Source of the DNA: CAZCEC01 sp964497615
GTDB taxonomy: Bacteria; Chloroflexota; Anaerolineae; Anaerolineales; UBA6663
NCBI GenBank assembly: GCA_964497615.1
Contig: CAZCEC010000030.1
Coordinates: forward strand, 10,062-74,061
DNA length: 64,000 nt
Direction: 5' to 3'
Position numbers and translations under genes: made by a program. Positions 16,106 through 24,190 of this stretch are shown one piece after another. The number at the start of each line of letters is the position of its first letter. The first letter of the stretch is position 1. Below the pieces are notes generated by a model. It worked only from the letters and a program-made list of their open reading frames with translations, made no database searches and had not been told where the DNA came from.

Positions 16106-17443
16106 GTGAACGCGATTGGAAGCGGATGGTGGATGATGATTGCGGCCGGCGCCTTTGCCTGCATCGCTCTGTGGGGCGTTTGGCGTGCAGGCCTTTGGTT
16201 GCTGCAGCGCGAACGAACGTGGACTGACGCTGTCGGAATGGTGATGGCGGCCACAATAACGCGCCGTGATCGTGAGCAGACCATGAGCGTGATTCTTGAG
16301 CGTAGTGTCGAGGCGTTAGGAGCTGCAAGAGGAACCCTGCATCTCCTTCAACCTGAGGCATCGGATTATCGGCTGGCCCATGCCGTTAATGTGCAATACC
16401 TCGACCAGCTAGTAACGCTACCGGCAGATGACCTGGTGCTACAAAGGTCACGCAGTTCTGTTTTGCCGGTTATTTTCGAGGCAGATCAGGCTGGATCGCG
16501 GTGGAGCGCCTTGGGCAATGGCCAAGATCATGTAATCGTTGGAGTAGGCCTCGGTCACCAAGCGCTGCTGGGGCTGACTTGGCCCAGTGCTCTGCAGGCA
16601 GAGCGTCAATTGCCAGCCCTACAGGGAATTCAGCGCTACAGCCAGCAAGTCTTGGCCGAATTCGCCGATCTTGACGCTCGAGCTGCCGATATCCAGGCGT
16701 TGAGTGAGAGTCTTGATCACCATGAGCGACTCACGCGGACGGCTGCGCACGACCTGTCCAACAAACTGGCGGCAGCGCAGGCGTTGCTCGATGTGGCGTG
16801 TGACGGCGCGGACTTCGGCGGTGAAGCGGCCGAGTTGGTAAGACAGGCACAGGAGCAGATGAGTTTAAGCCAGCCTCTTGTAGATGAGTTGAGCGACCCT
16901 GGTCATGAAATTGAGCGTGAGCCGCTTCAGGTGGAAGAACTCGCGCGGCTTGCTGTGGCGATGCTGGCTCGCCGACGCCGTGGGCAAGATGTGGTGTTCA
17001 CATTAGAGGTTGCCCCTAATCTGCCCGCCTTTTGGGGGCAGCGGCTGGCCGTTCTCCGCGTTCTAGACAATCTCCTTTCCAATGCGCTCAAACACAACCT
17101 AACGTGCCCACAGTTGCGTGTATGGCTGAGGGTCTGGGCCGAAAATAACCAGGTGGTGTTCGAAGTGGGTGACAACGGCGTTGGAATTGCTGACGAATCG
17201 CTTCTGCAGCTGTTTGAATTTGGCTATCACGTTGACAGTACCGGCAAGGCTCGTGGGCATGGCTTGGGGCTGTGGTCGAGCCGGCGCCTGATCCAGGCGC
17301 TGGGCGGGCTGATATGGGCTGAAAGCCTCCCGGGGCATGCGACCCGGTTTTGCTTTGCGCTAGCCAGCGTCCCAGAGCGGTCAATTACAGATAAGGCTGC
17401 CCCGGTGATGATTGCGCCCGAGGTAACGGAGGTAATCTCGTAA
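16106..17443 (+). CDS. Membrane-anchored GAF-type sensor histidine kinase
   Basis: This 445-residue protein has an N-terminal membrane helix (about 8-30), a GAF-like sensor region (about 50-190), a coiled segment, and an H-box with A-A-H-D-L-S-N-K near 212-220. A HATPase domain completes it: N-box L-D-N-L-L-S-N-A near 320, D-N-G-V-G-I and G-H-G-L-G-L. It would autophosphorylate on His and signal to one of the two downstream response regulators. GTG 16106 is used, after AGGTGATGG. Its last base overlaps the next gene's ATG. A sensor kinase inside a transfer/replication operon suggests that transfer responds to a host or environmental cue. Confidence 0.85.
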   Translation: MNAIGSGWWMMIAAGAFACIALWGVWRAGLWLLQRERTWTDAVGMVMAATITRRDREQTMSVILERSVEALGAARGTLHLLQPEASDYRLAHAVNVQYLDQLVTLPADDLVLQRSRSSVLPVIFEADQAGSRWSALGNGQDHVIVGVGLGHQALLGLTWPSALQAERQLPALQGIQRYSQQVLAEFADLDARAADIQALSESLDHHERLTRTAAHDLSNKLAAAQALLDVACDGADFGGEAAELVRQAQEQMSLSQPLVDELSDPGHEIEREPLQVEELARLAVAMLARRRRGQDVVFTLEVAPNLPAFWGQRLAVLRVLDNLLSNALKHNLTCPQLRVWLRVWAENNQVVFEVGDNGVGIADESLLQLFEFGYHVDSTGKARGHGLGLWSSRRLIQALGGLIWAESLPGHATRFCFALASVPERSITDKAAPVMIAPEVTEVIS

Positions 17444-18654
17444 TGGACTCACGCCGGATGGAAATCCGCGTGGAAGACCTGCGAACTTATGCTCGCTGTC
17501 CTCTGGAGTGGTTTTGGGAGCGGCGGGTTGGTCTCACGCGTCCGCCAACGATTTCAGCCCTGGTGCCCGCTGCTATCCGGACGGGATTGGGGTTCTTCTA
17601 TGACGGACACGCCCATGACTTGGCGACGGCCGTTGGCCTGGTCTGGCTGGACTGGTGTGAAGGGTGGGGGGAGCCTGCCATAGCTAGTGACCTGGCCCAG
17701 TACGCGGTTGGGCGAGCGAAGATCCTAAACCTGTTTGCAGCCGGTCACGTACAGCGGCCTGGTGGTGGGCGCTACACGGTGCCCGAGATGACCGGTGAGT
17801 ATCGGAGCCGTATGCACGCTGCCGGGTTGACGAAACTCGGACGCCAGTTGGATGAGTTTGGCCGGACTCACGAACTTCTGGCGGTCGATGAGCCAGATCA
17901 GCCGGGCAGCGTTCTCGGCGACGCCTTTGCTACGAGTCTGGCCGCCGCCGAACGGGCTGCTCTCGACCTACCTGCGCGTGAGATTGTGCTCGCCCGGCAA
18001 GTAGGTTTCCATGTCGATGTGGGCAGTGGCGTACGGCTAGTGGGTGAGGCCGATCTGCTATTGCCGGAAGCTGACGCGCCTGAGGCTGTAGTGCTGGAAG
18101 TCCATGACTTTGAAGCAGTACCCTGGATGCGCGCAGGCATCGCCGGTCGCGATCTCCGGGTTATCGCGGCCTCCCTTGCGCGGCCAGCGCCGGCGGCGGA
18201 ATCGACTCCGTCAAATCCCACCTGGGAGAGGGTGGCGCGGGTCGTCTTCCGGCATTGGCCAAGCGGACAGAGCTTTACCTTTCGTGAGATTAGCGGCGGC
18301 CACCTCCTCGCCCTTACGGCTTCCATTGCTCGCGGAATGCGCCATCATGTCGTGGTGCCACGGGCTGTAACAGGCTATGAGCACTGCCGCGCTTGCGCTT
18401 ATCGAGAGCATTGCTGGAATGGCGCCAACTGGGACACGCTGCCTCTCGTTGATGCCGGCATGCTCGGCAGCGCCGAGGTACTCCGCGTGGTGATGCAGCA
18501 GCTACGGGACAGTCTGAGTCAAGACAATGGAGCTATTCGGCACACTCGGCAGGCTCTGTCCGTCTTGGAGGACGCCCTCGCGGAAACTGAGCCGTCCAAC
18601 CTTCTGGTTGCAAGCCGCCATGTTTTGGAGGAGCTAGACGATCATGACCGCTGA
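17443..18654 (+). CDS. Cas4/AddB-like PD-(D/E)XK protein with four-cysteine Fe-S pattern
   Basis: The layout of this 403-residue protein matches RecB-family nucleases with a [4Fe-4S] clasp: Cys19 in Y-A-R-C-P-L near the N-terminus and Cys315, Cys318, Cys324 near the C-terminus (C-x2-C-x5-C). Such proteins process DNA ends. The active-site region shows G-E-A-D (Asp204) and L-E-V-H (Glu219), but the usual E-x-K lysine is His221, so nuclease activity is uncertain. There are no CRISPR genes nearby; the context is conjugation/replication. It starts on the last base of the kinase gene and overlaps the next gene by 11 nt. Confidence 0.7.
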   Translation: MDSRRMEIRVEDLRTYARCPLEWFWERRVGLTRPPTISALVPAAIRTGLGFFYDGHAHDLATAVGLVWLDWCEGWGEPAIASDLAQYAVGRAKILNLFAAGHVQRPGGGRYTVPEMTGEYRSRMHAAGLTKLGRQLDEFGRTHELLAVDEPDQPGSVLGDAFATSLAAAERAALDLPAREIVLARQVGFHVDVGSGVRLVGEADLLLPEADAPEAVVLEVHDFEAVPWMRAGIAGRDLRVIAASLARPAPAAESTPSNPTWERVARVVFRHWPSGQSFTFREISGGHLLALTASIARGMRHHVVVPRAVTGYEHCRACAYREHCWNGANWDTLPLVDAGMLGSAEVLRVVMQQLRDSLSQDNGAIRHTRQALSVLEDALAETEPSNLLVASRHVLEELDDHDR

Positions 18655-19402
18655 TGCCCGCCAGGATGTGGAAACAATTCGCGCCGAACAGGCTGCCTTT
18701 CTGCGAACTATCGCTCACTCATTGCGTACGCCACTGCAATCTCTACAAGGCTTTGCGGAGTTACTCGAGCCTGGCTTGCCGATGGCCCAGGTTGAGCACT
18801 ATGTGGGCTTCATTAAGCGCGACGCCGCCCATCTGGCGGCGGTAGTGGATGATCTGTGTCTCCGTCACGAATTAGCATCGGGCAAACTCCTGCTCTTTCC
18901 TATTGCCATTGACGTTGGCAATCTCCTGGCCGAACTTGCTCGCCAGTTTGAAGCCCAGATACCTGACTGCGTCGTCAGCCTGGAATATACCGATGAACTA
19001 CCGCCGGCTTTCGCCGATCAAGACCGGCTGTTGCACCTCTTGGGCACCCTATTGCGCAATGCCGTCCGCTGCCGTCCGGACCCAGACGGCCCCGTCTGGC
19101 TCACCATGCGCGCCCAGTATGACCAAGGCGACCGGCAAATAATATTCAGTCTAGAAGACGATGGCCCGCAAGTGTCGCCCGAATATGCCTCGGCCCTGTT
19201 TGAACCGTTGCCGCAGCTACCGGCGGCCCTCGGGCGGCCACGGCTGGGCGTAGGGCTCGGGCTTTATGTGGCGCGGGAGGTTGCGCGCCACATGGGTGGA
19301 GACCTACGCCTGGCGATCAATCCAGCGCTTACTGATCGACCATTTGGGAACACGTTTGTGATGCGGGTACCGATTTTTGAAGGGCAAGTGGGCCATGCCT
19401 GA
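18644..19402 (+). CDS. Soluble histidine kinase (HisKA-HATPase)
   Basis: This 252-residue cytoplasmic kinase has no membrane helix and no sensor domain. The H-box is F-L-R-T-I-A-H-S-L-R-T-P at about residues 19-31. The HATPase domain runs from about 110 to the end, with R-N-A-V, E-D-D-G-P and V-G-L-G-L-Y-V-A motifs. It overlaps the nuclease-like gene upstream and the single-domain response regulator downstream (8 nt), so the four signalling genes are translationally linked. It may relay phosphate between partners or act as phosphatase. Confidence 0.85.
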   Translation: MTADARQDVETIRAEQAAFLRTIAHSLRTPLQSLQGFAELLEPGLPMAQVEHYVGFIKRDAAHLAAVVDDLCLRHELASGKLLLFPIAIDVGNLLAELARQFEAQIPDCVVSLEYTDELPPAFADQDRLLHLLGTLLRNAVRCRPDPDGPVWLTMRAQYDQGDRQIIFSLEDDGPQVSPEYASALFEPLPQLPAALGRPRLGVGLGLYVAREVARHMGGDLRLAINPALTDRPFGNTFVMRVPIFEGQVGHA

Positions 19403-19778
19403 ACTTCTCGTAGTAGAGGATGATTTCGCACTGGGTGTATTCCTAGTCCAGGCGCTCGAACGAGACGCCATTCCTTATCGCGTGGCCCAGAATGGTGAAG
19501 TTGCCCTGCAATTTGCCGCCGAGTGCTGGCCGGCAGCGGTGCTGCTGGATCTCACGTTACCTGGTGATCTGGATGGCTGGCAGGTGTGGGACCGGCTGTT
19601 GGCTCAGGCTTGCGGGCGTGCCCTTCGCGTGATCTTATTTGCAGCCGAATTGGACAGCCACGATCAACATCAGGCACTCCAGCGGGAGGTCTGGTCCGTT
19701 CTGCGCAAACCTGCGAGCCGCGCCCGGCTGGTGGACCATGTACGGCGGGCGTTGGCGGAGGCAGCCATCCATGACTGA
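19395..19778 (+). CDS. Single-domain response regulator (REC)
   Basis: This is a 127-residue CheY-like receiver domain. It shows the acidic pair V-E-D-D near residues 6-9, the phospho-acceptor Asp near residue 51 in V-L-L-D-L-T-L-P, and the conserved Lys in L-R-K-P-A near 105. There is no output domain, so it acts through protein contact or in a phosphorelay with the adjacent kinases. It overlaps both neighbours by 8 nt. Confidence 0.88.
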   Translation: MPELLVVEDDFALGVFLVQALERDAIPYRVAQNGEVALQFAAECWPAAVLLDLTLPGDLDGWQVWDRLLAQACGRALRVILFAAELDSHDQHQALQREVWSVLRKPASRARLVDHVRRALAEAAIHD

Positions 19779-20511
19779 GGTGGTTGCCCTAAGCCAGCGG
19801 GTATTAGTTGTCGAGGATGAAACTGCACTGCTCGTCTTTTACCGACAAGTGCTTGAGGAGGCCGGTTTTCACATTCGCGTGGCTCGTAGCGGGCAGGAAG
19901 CGCTGAGTGCCTTCACGGAATTTACGCCAGACTTGGTAATGCTGGACTTGCTGCTGCTGGGCGAAATGGACGGATTTGATGTGCTGACTGCTTTGCGCGC
20001 AAGAAGTGCAGTACGAATCGTGATCCTGACCGGGCAGGCTGGTGATGCCCGCGTTGTGCGCGGGTTGAACCTGGGCGCGGACAATTATCTGGTGAAGCCG
20101 ATCTCGGGTGCGCAGCTTGTGGCACGCGTGCGCGCGCAGATGCGCCGTACTCCGGGCGGTAGCCGGGCGCCTGACCGGAGCCGCAAGCTCTTTTGCTATG
20201 GCGACTTCGTCATCGACCTGGGCCGTGCCCAGGGCTTGCGCCGCGGCAGGCGGGTAGTGTTTGGTGAGGTTGAGCGCCGCATCCTGGAACGGCTGCTGCA
20301 GACGCCGGGTCGGTTGGTCGGGTACGCTGAGCTCATGGAGGCCGGTTGGGGGCAGATCCAACCCGTTGTGCAGGGAGAAGATGCTCGCCAAGTGCTCAAC
20401 ATCGCATACCGTTTGAGGCGCAAACTTCGTCAGGCAGACGGCCGCGAGGTCATTGAAACGGTCAGCAGCGCTGGGCTTGTGATTGCAGCGCCGGATGTGG
20501 TGAGGAATTAG
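19771..20511 (+). CDS. OmpR/PhoB-family response regulator
   Basis: The N-terminal REC domain of this 246-residue protein (V-V-E-D-E, then V-M-L-D-L-L-L-L-G, K-P-I-S) is followed by a winged-helix DNA-binding domain (about 145-240) of the Trans_reg_C type. The winged helix includes R-R-I-L-E-R-L-L and the recognition-helix region V-L-N-I-A-Y-R-L-R-R-K-L. It is the only clear transcriptional output of the two-component set in this block and may regulate the pilus/transfer operon. ATG 19771 overlaps the previous stop by 8 nt. The REC phosphorylation motif lacks the usual Pro after the D-L-L-L segment (G-E-M-D-G instead). Confidence 0.88.
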   Translation: MTEVVALSQRVLVVEDETALLVFYRQVLEEAGFHIRVARSGQEALSAFTEFTPDLVMLDLLLLGEMDGFDVLTALRARSAVRIVILTGQAGDARVVRGLNLGADNYLVKPISGAQLVARVRAQMRRTPGGSRAPDRSRKLFCYGDFVIDLGRAQGLRRGRRVVFGEVERRILERLLQTPGRLVGYAELMEAGWGQIQPVVQGEDARQVLNIAYRLRRKLRQADGREVIETVSSAGLVIAAPDVVRN

Positions 20512-20514
20512 CCA

Positions 20515-21054
20515 ATGCCTGAGATACAGAACGACGCCTTTCGACTGATTATCCGTCTTGTAATGACGGTCCTGCTGCTTAGGTTGGCCATCTACGACAT
20601 CCACACACGGCGAGTGCCAAATTTGGTGGTGATCCCGCTACTCCTGGTAGGCGGGGGTGTGACATTGGTGCGGCTGTGGTTGGGCCACGTCAGCCCCGAG
20701 AGCATTTGGGTTCTGGCCCTCACGGTAGTCGCCTGTCTCATTCTGTGGCGGTTTCATGCATTTGGCGGTGGCGATGTGAAGCTTATTGTGGCTTTGATTG
20801 CCCTCGCACCGGACATGCAACTGGTCTATTTATTGCTTGGCGGCACGCTCGGTGGACTGTTTCTCGTATTGGCCGTGGGTGATGGGCGCCAAGGCATTCG
20901 GCGCTTGATGGCATTACTCGCAAATGCCGGCCATGGGGTCTTGCCCGATCGAGATGAGATTATGGCCGCTTATCAATCGCGAGGCCGGCCAATCACATTT
21001 GCGTTCTGTTTGGCCGCTGTAGCTTACCTGTGGATTTTCTGGACAAAGATTTAG
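20515..21054 (+). CDS. A24 prepilin peptidase (CpaA/TadV-like)
   Basis: This 179-residue polytopic membrane aspartyl protease has its first catalytic Asp in Y-D-I-H-T-R-R-V-P-N near residue 27 and its second in F-G-G-G-D-V-K-L near residue 87, the A24 G-x-G-D signature. About five membrane helices are visible. Short TadV/CpaA enzymes lack the N-methylase domain of PilD. It would process the Flp pilin (1787) and the TadE-like pseudopilins. Its position 18 kb from the pilin, inside the DNA-processing block, argues that pilus and transfer genes form one functional unit. Confidence 0.88.
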   Translation: MPEIQNDAFRLIIRLVMTVLLLRLAIYDIHTRRVPNLVVIPLLLVGGGVTLVRLWLGHVSPESIWVLALTVVACLILWRFHAFGGGDVKLIVALIALAPDMQLVYLLLGGTLGGLFLVLAVGDGRQGIRRLMALLANAGHGVLPDRDEIMAAYQSRGRPITFAFCLAAVAYLWIFWTKI

Positions 21055-21056
21055 GC

Positions 21057-22115
21057 ATGCCAGAGATACCTGCCGCGATCCGGCTACCCAATACCGAAGC
21101 ATTTCGGCCGCAAAACCTTTGGGAAACTGTGCAGGCATTCAATCAGCGCCTCCGGTCTGGAAATTTAGAGAACTACCGGCCTGCACCTTTGGGATTTCCA
21201 CAGCTCGACGCCTGCTTGGGCGGCGGATTGCGGGCCGAGGATTTGTGCCTGGTGGGTGGGATGCAGAACGTGGGCAAGACGATTTTTGCCTTACAGGTGG
21301 CGCGCAATCTGGCGGCGGCCGGCGATGTGTTGCCCATTGTCGTTTGCTACGAGCATGGGCCCGAGCTGCTGCTGCATCGGTTGCTCTGCCTGGAGTCGGT
21401 AGATGACCCTGATGGGCCGACGCCGCAAGGCGTCACCCGGGATACGATCGAGAAGGCTGTGCTGGCCTACTACGACAATCACCCGGAGCCCGAAGCGCGG
21501 CAACAACTTGATCTAGATTGGCTATTGGCCAACGTCGCTGGTGTGGATCGGGCCTGGTATCGCCTACGTGAGTACTTGTGGCGGCTATGGCTGGTGGCCG
21601 GCGATGGGCTAGATACTACGCTGCCCGTGCTGCATGAGTACGTGCGCATGGCCCAGCAATTAGGCTTTGCGCGGGTCATGCTGATTGTGGATTATGCTCA
21701 GCGAGTGCCGTTGCCGCCGAGGGTGGGGGGCATTGAACTGTCTGAGTCTCAACGCATTGACCTAGTCATGCGCGGCCTCAAGGGTATCGCCATGAAGCTC
21801 GGCGTACCTGTCATGGCCATCGCCGCCGCCGACGAAGCAGCGCTTCGTCGGCAACGCGTGCATTTTGAAGATCTCTGGGGACCGGCGACAGTACAGTATG
21901 AGCCGGACGTGGCATTCATCCTCAATCGAGATGGCGAAGCCACAGACGGCGCTACTCGCTGCGTGCGGCTTGGGGTCGAGAAGAATCGGCACGGACCAGC
22001 AGAATTGGAGTTCCAGTTCCGATTACACGGTCAGCAATACCGTTTAGCACAACAGGGGACAGCGATGTCGAAATCCACAAGCTTTCAGGCTGAGCGGTAC
22101 AGCTTATCAGCTTGA
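21057..22115 (+). CDS. RecA/DnaB-like ATPase (helicase-loader or replicative helicase core)
   Basis: This 352-residue protein carries a RecA-fold domain like the DnaB C-terminal half. It has G-F-P-Q-L-D...G-G-G-L near 47-60, Walker A G-M-Q-N-V-G-K-T near 66-73, and Walker B V-M-L-I-V-D-Y-A near 205. A V-M-A-I-A-A-A-D sensor strand and an arginine-rich V-E-K-N-R-H-G element follow, as in DnaB. There is no DnaB N-terminal domain, so it may be a truncated helicase or a RadA/KaiC-like ATPase. Together with the CHC2 primase it suggests self-encoded replication. It starts 2 nt after the peptidase stop. Confidence 0.75.
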   Translation: MPEIPAAIRLPNTEAFRPQNLWETVQAFNQRLRSGNLENYRPAPLGFPQLDACLGGGLRAEDLCLVGGMQNVGKTIFALQVARNLAAAGDVLPIVVCYEHGPELLLHRLLCLESVDDPDGPTPQGVTRDTIEKAVLAYYDNHPEPEARQQLDLDWLLANVAGVDRAWYRLREYLWRLWLVAGDGLDTTLPVLHEYVRMAQQLGFARVMLIVDYAQRVPLPPRVGGIELSESQRIDLVMRGLKGIAMKLGVPVMAIAAADEAALRRQRVHFEDLWGPATVQYEPDVAFILNRDGEATDGATRCVRLGVEKNRHGPAELEFQFRLHGQQYRLAQQGTAMSKSTSFQAERYSLSA

Positions 22116-22160
22116 CACCGTAATGCGGGAAACGCCAGGTATCTCTCGCCTGGAAGGCCC

Positions 22161-22200
22161 GCGCACTTCATGCTATAGTTGTGCGCACTTCACGCTAAAG
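22161..22200 (+). promoter_or_regulatory. Promoter with 22-bp-spaced direct repeat, likely autoregulatory operator
   Basis: An 18-nt motif, GCGCACTTCATGCTATAG (22161-22178), is repeated as GCGCACTTCACGCTAAAG (22183-22200), 16 of 18 identical, with a 22-bp period (two helical turns). The first copy contains the extended -10 element TGC-TATAGT (22171-22179). Repeats overlapping a -10 just upstream of an XRE regulator are typical of autorepression. Confidence 0.65.
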
Positions 22201-22221
22201 GGTCTTCGCACGGAGGTCACC

Positions 22222-22617
22222 GTGTCGCGTGCACTAACGCTCGCTGAGAAACTCCAACTCCTCTTCGAATACGGCGAATCCAGGGGCATTTCCGCCGCCT
22301 ACCGCACCATCGCGGATGCTACAGGCGAAAATGCCACCAACATTCGCAAGATTCATCGGGGTGAGAATTCCAATCCGGGACTAAAAATTCTCACCGCCCT
22401 CGTCAAGTATTTCCGAGTGGACTTGGCCTTCTTCAATTGTGAAACCAAAGCAGAATGCCAAGCCTACCTGGCCCGCTTCGCCCCAGCAGCCGAGCTAGAA
22501 GCGATCAAGCTGCGCGCCAATGGCTTGTCCGAAGAGGGTATGGCGGCCATGCGCAATATGTTGGATTTCGTGCGCAAAGCCGAGGGTTTGCCGCCCTTGG
22601 AGCCGCCGGAAAAATAG
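22222..22617 (+). CDS. XRE-type HTH regulator, EspR-like
   Basis: This 131-residue protein has an N-terminal helix-turn-helix: A-L-T-L-A-E-K-L, then T-I-A-D-A-T-G-E-N-A-T-N-I-R-K-I-H-R-G. The following N-P-G-L-K-I-L-T-A-L-V-K-Y-F segment is typical of actinobacterial EspR-like proteins. A short C-terminal helical region may dimerise. GTG 22222 is chosen because CGGAGG lies at 22211-22216; the in-frame ATG at 22123 would span the promoter repeats. It probably represses its own promoter and the three coupled downstream genes. Confidence 0.8.
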   Translation: MSRALTLAEKLQLLFEYGESRGISAAYRTIADATGENATNIRKIHRGENSNPGLKILTALVKYFRVDLAFFNCETKAECQAYLARFAPAAELEAIKLRANGLSEEGMAAMRNMLDFVRKAEGLPPLEPPEK

Positions 22618-22654
22618 AAGTTGGCCTTGAGGTGTGCCATAGCGGAGGGTGGGA

Positions 22655-23191
22655 ATGGGTGAAGTATCGGTGCAGGCCCGCGTCAAACAGCAGCTAGAGG
22701 GTTGGGACTACGATTTTTCACACTTCAGTATTGATGACTTTGTCGCGTGGGTCGCCCTTCGGCGCAAGCGTCACATTCAGTTAGTCCCGTGGTCGCTACC
22801 GCCCGAATTGTTCGGTGCTTGGATCGAAGGCGAGCAGGCCGACTATGTTTTCTATGAAGCTGAGCCCCTGCATGTACACACCGTGCACATCGTGCTTCAC
22901 GAGTTGTGCCACATATTGCTGGGTCACAAGACCGCCATCGTAGGCCGGGACTTCAGCCGGTTACTGCAAGCTGATGCTGATGCCAGCCAGCCAACCGCCC
23001 AGCAAGCGCTCACCGGCCTCTTCCGACAAGTCAGCTATGAAGACGAGCAGGAAATCGAGGCTGAAACTCTCTCCAGCCTAATCCAGCTGCGGGTTTACCA
23101 ACAGGCCGGCCTGGCGGCGCTCAGCCATACCGGCGATGGCCTAGCCATGCGCCAGTTCATGCAGGGTATTGGAATGGATGGAGCCGGCTAG
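22655..23191 (+). CDS. ImmA/IrrE-like zinc metallopeptidase
   Basis: This is a 178-residue protein with H-E-L-C-H (HExxH) at about residues 85-89 inside a helix, the zinc site of ImmA/IrrE peptidases; an acidic E-A-E-T lies further on (about 145). In known ICEs, ImmA cleaves the XRE-type repressor to derepress transfer; by analogy this enzyme may act on the regulator just upstream. CGGAGGG precedes ATG 22655. XRE, ImmA-like and DUF6545 genes in this order are common in Actinobacteria. Confidence 0.75.
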   Translation: MGEVSVQARVKQQLEGWDYDFSHFSIDDFVAWVALRRKRHIQLVPWSLPPELFGAWIEGEQADYVFYEAEPLHVHTVHIVLHELCHILLGHKTAIVGRDFSRLLQADADASQPTAQQALTGLFRQVSYEDEQEIEAETLSSLIQLRVYQQAGLAALSHTGDGLAMRQFMQGIGMDGAG

Positions 23192-23194
23192 GCG

Positions 23195-24190
23195 ATGTCG
23201 GTTTCGATCAACGCGCTAGCGGCCCTGGTGGGTTGGGGCATGATCTTGTGGCGCTTGCCACGCATCCGCCTCAGTTCGACGGAAGCCCGCTACACCTTTG
23301 CCACATTGGTATTCTTCACCCTGGCCGCCACGTTCAGTACCCCCGCGATGATGAGGTGGTTCGACAGCCAGACCCAACTCCCCGCCGCTGGCCTCGTCAC
23401 CGAATATGCGTTTGGCATCGCGGCGGCGGCGGCCTGGGCCATGAGCTGCTTGACCTTGGATCTGTCACTGCGGGGCCGGCGCTGGCTGGTCCTGGTGTCG
23501 CCCGCCGCGCTCCTCGGCCTGGTGGTCGTTTGGTGGCTTTACCTCCCGGCACTGAGTGCTGTCCGAGGCCCTACCGAGACTGGCGAAATACTGATAACTA
23601 CTGTGGCCCAAGGCTATGCGTTTGGCATCGTGGCGTTCATTGCCGTGCCGGCGCTGTCACATCGCATCGCTAACGAGCAGAGCATTCCCGTTCGGCTGCG
23701 CTTGCTTTGTATCCTGACCACCCAAATCATTCTGGCGTGTTGGCTGGGTGCCCGAACCACCATTGGCCCGCTGGTGCTGTTGGGCGTCGTCCCACGCACG
23801 TATACCTTTTCGTTCGTCAATGTGCTCATTGCCTTCATGATCGTTGCTTATATGGGGTCACTCTTGCCTCCCAGCGTCTTCGTTCGCTTGGCGCGCGAGT
23901 TGATTCGGGTGCGCGACTGGCGGGCCCTGCGCCATTTGCAGCGTGTGGAACGACAGGTGGCGCACGAGCTTGGCACGCCGCCGCTTGACGTTTCGTGGAC
24001 CGAGGCGGTGAACATGCCGGACTTCGCCGCCTACCGCGTCGCCATCGCGATCCTCGATCGCCGGAAGGCGTTGCGAAGCTCGCCGAACCACCGCGCTCAA
24101 CGTCTGGCGAATCGCTTGGATCAGCTGGTGTCTGACTCTCCGGGTTACCCAGATCTTGTGGTTCGCTTGCGGCAAATGGCCCGCCAGTGA
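23195..24190 (+). CDS. DUF6545/MAB_1171c-like polytopic membrane protein
   Basis: This 331-residue protein has about seven membrane helices in the first 235 residues and a cytoplasmic C-terminal helical domain of about 95 residues. The topology and its place behind XRE and ImmA-like genes match the MAB_1171c family (often labelled putative transporter) of Actinobacteria; the function is unknown. It starts 3 nt after the ImmA-like stop. Its last codons overlap the phytoene-synthase-like start as GTGA, so the two are translationally coupled. The assignment relies on topology and gene order, not on a clear motif. Confidence 0.6.
   Translation: MSVSINALAALVGWGMILWRLPRIRLSSTEARYTFATLVFFTLAATFSTPAMMRWFDSQTQLPAAGLVTEYAFGIAAAAAWAMSCLTLDLSLRGRRWLVLVSPAALLGLVVVWWLYLPALSAVRGPTETGEILITTVAQGYAFGIVAFIAVPALSHRIANEQSIPVRLRLLCILTTQIILACWLGARTTIGPLVLLGVVPRTYTFSFVNVLIAFMIVAYMGSLLPPSVFVRLARELIRVRDWRALRHLQRVERQVAHELGTPPLDVSWTEAVNMPDFAAYRVAIAILDRRKALRSSPNHRAQRLANRLDQLVSDSPGYPDLVVRLRQMARQ

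Noticed and set aside
17443..18654. CRISPR-associated Cas4
   Set aside because: No repeat-spacer array and no other cas genes were seen anywhere in the window; the protein fits better as an element-encoded RecB-like factor.
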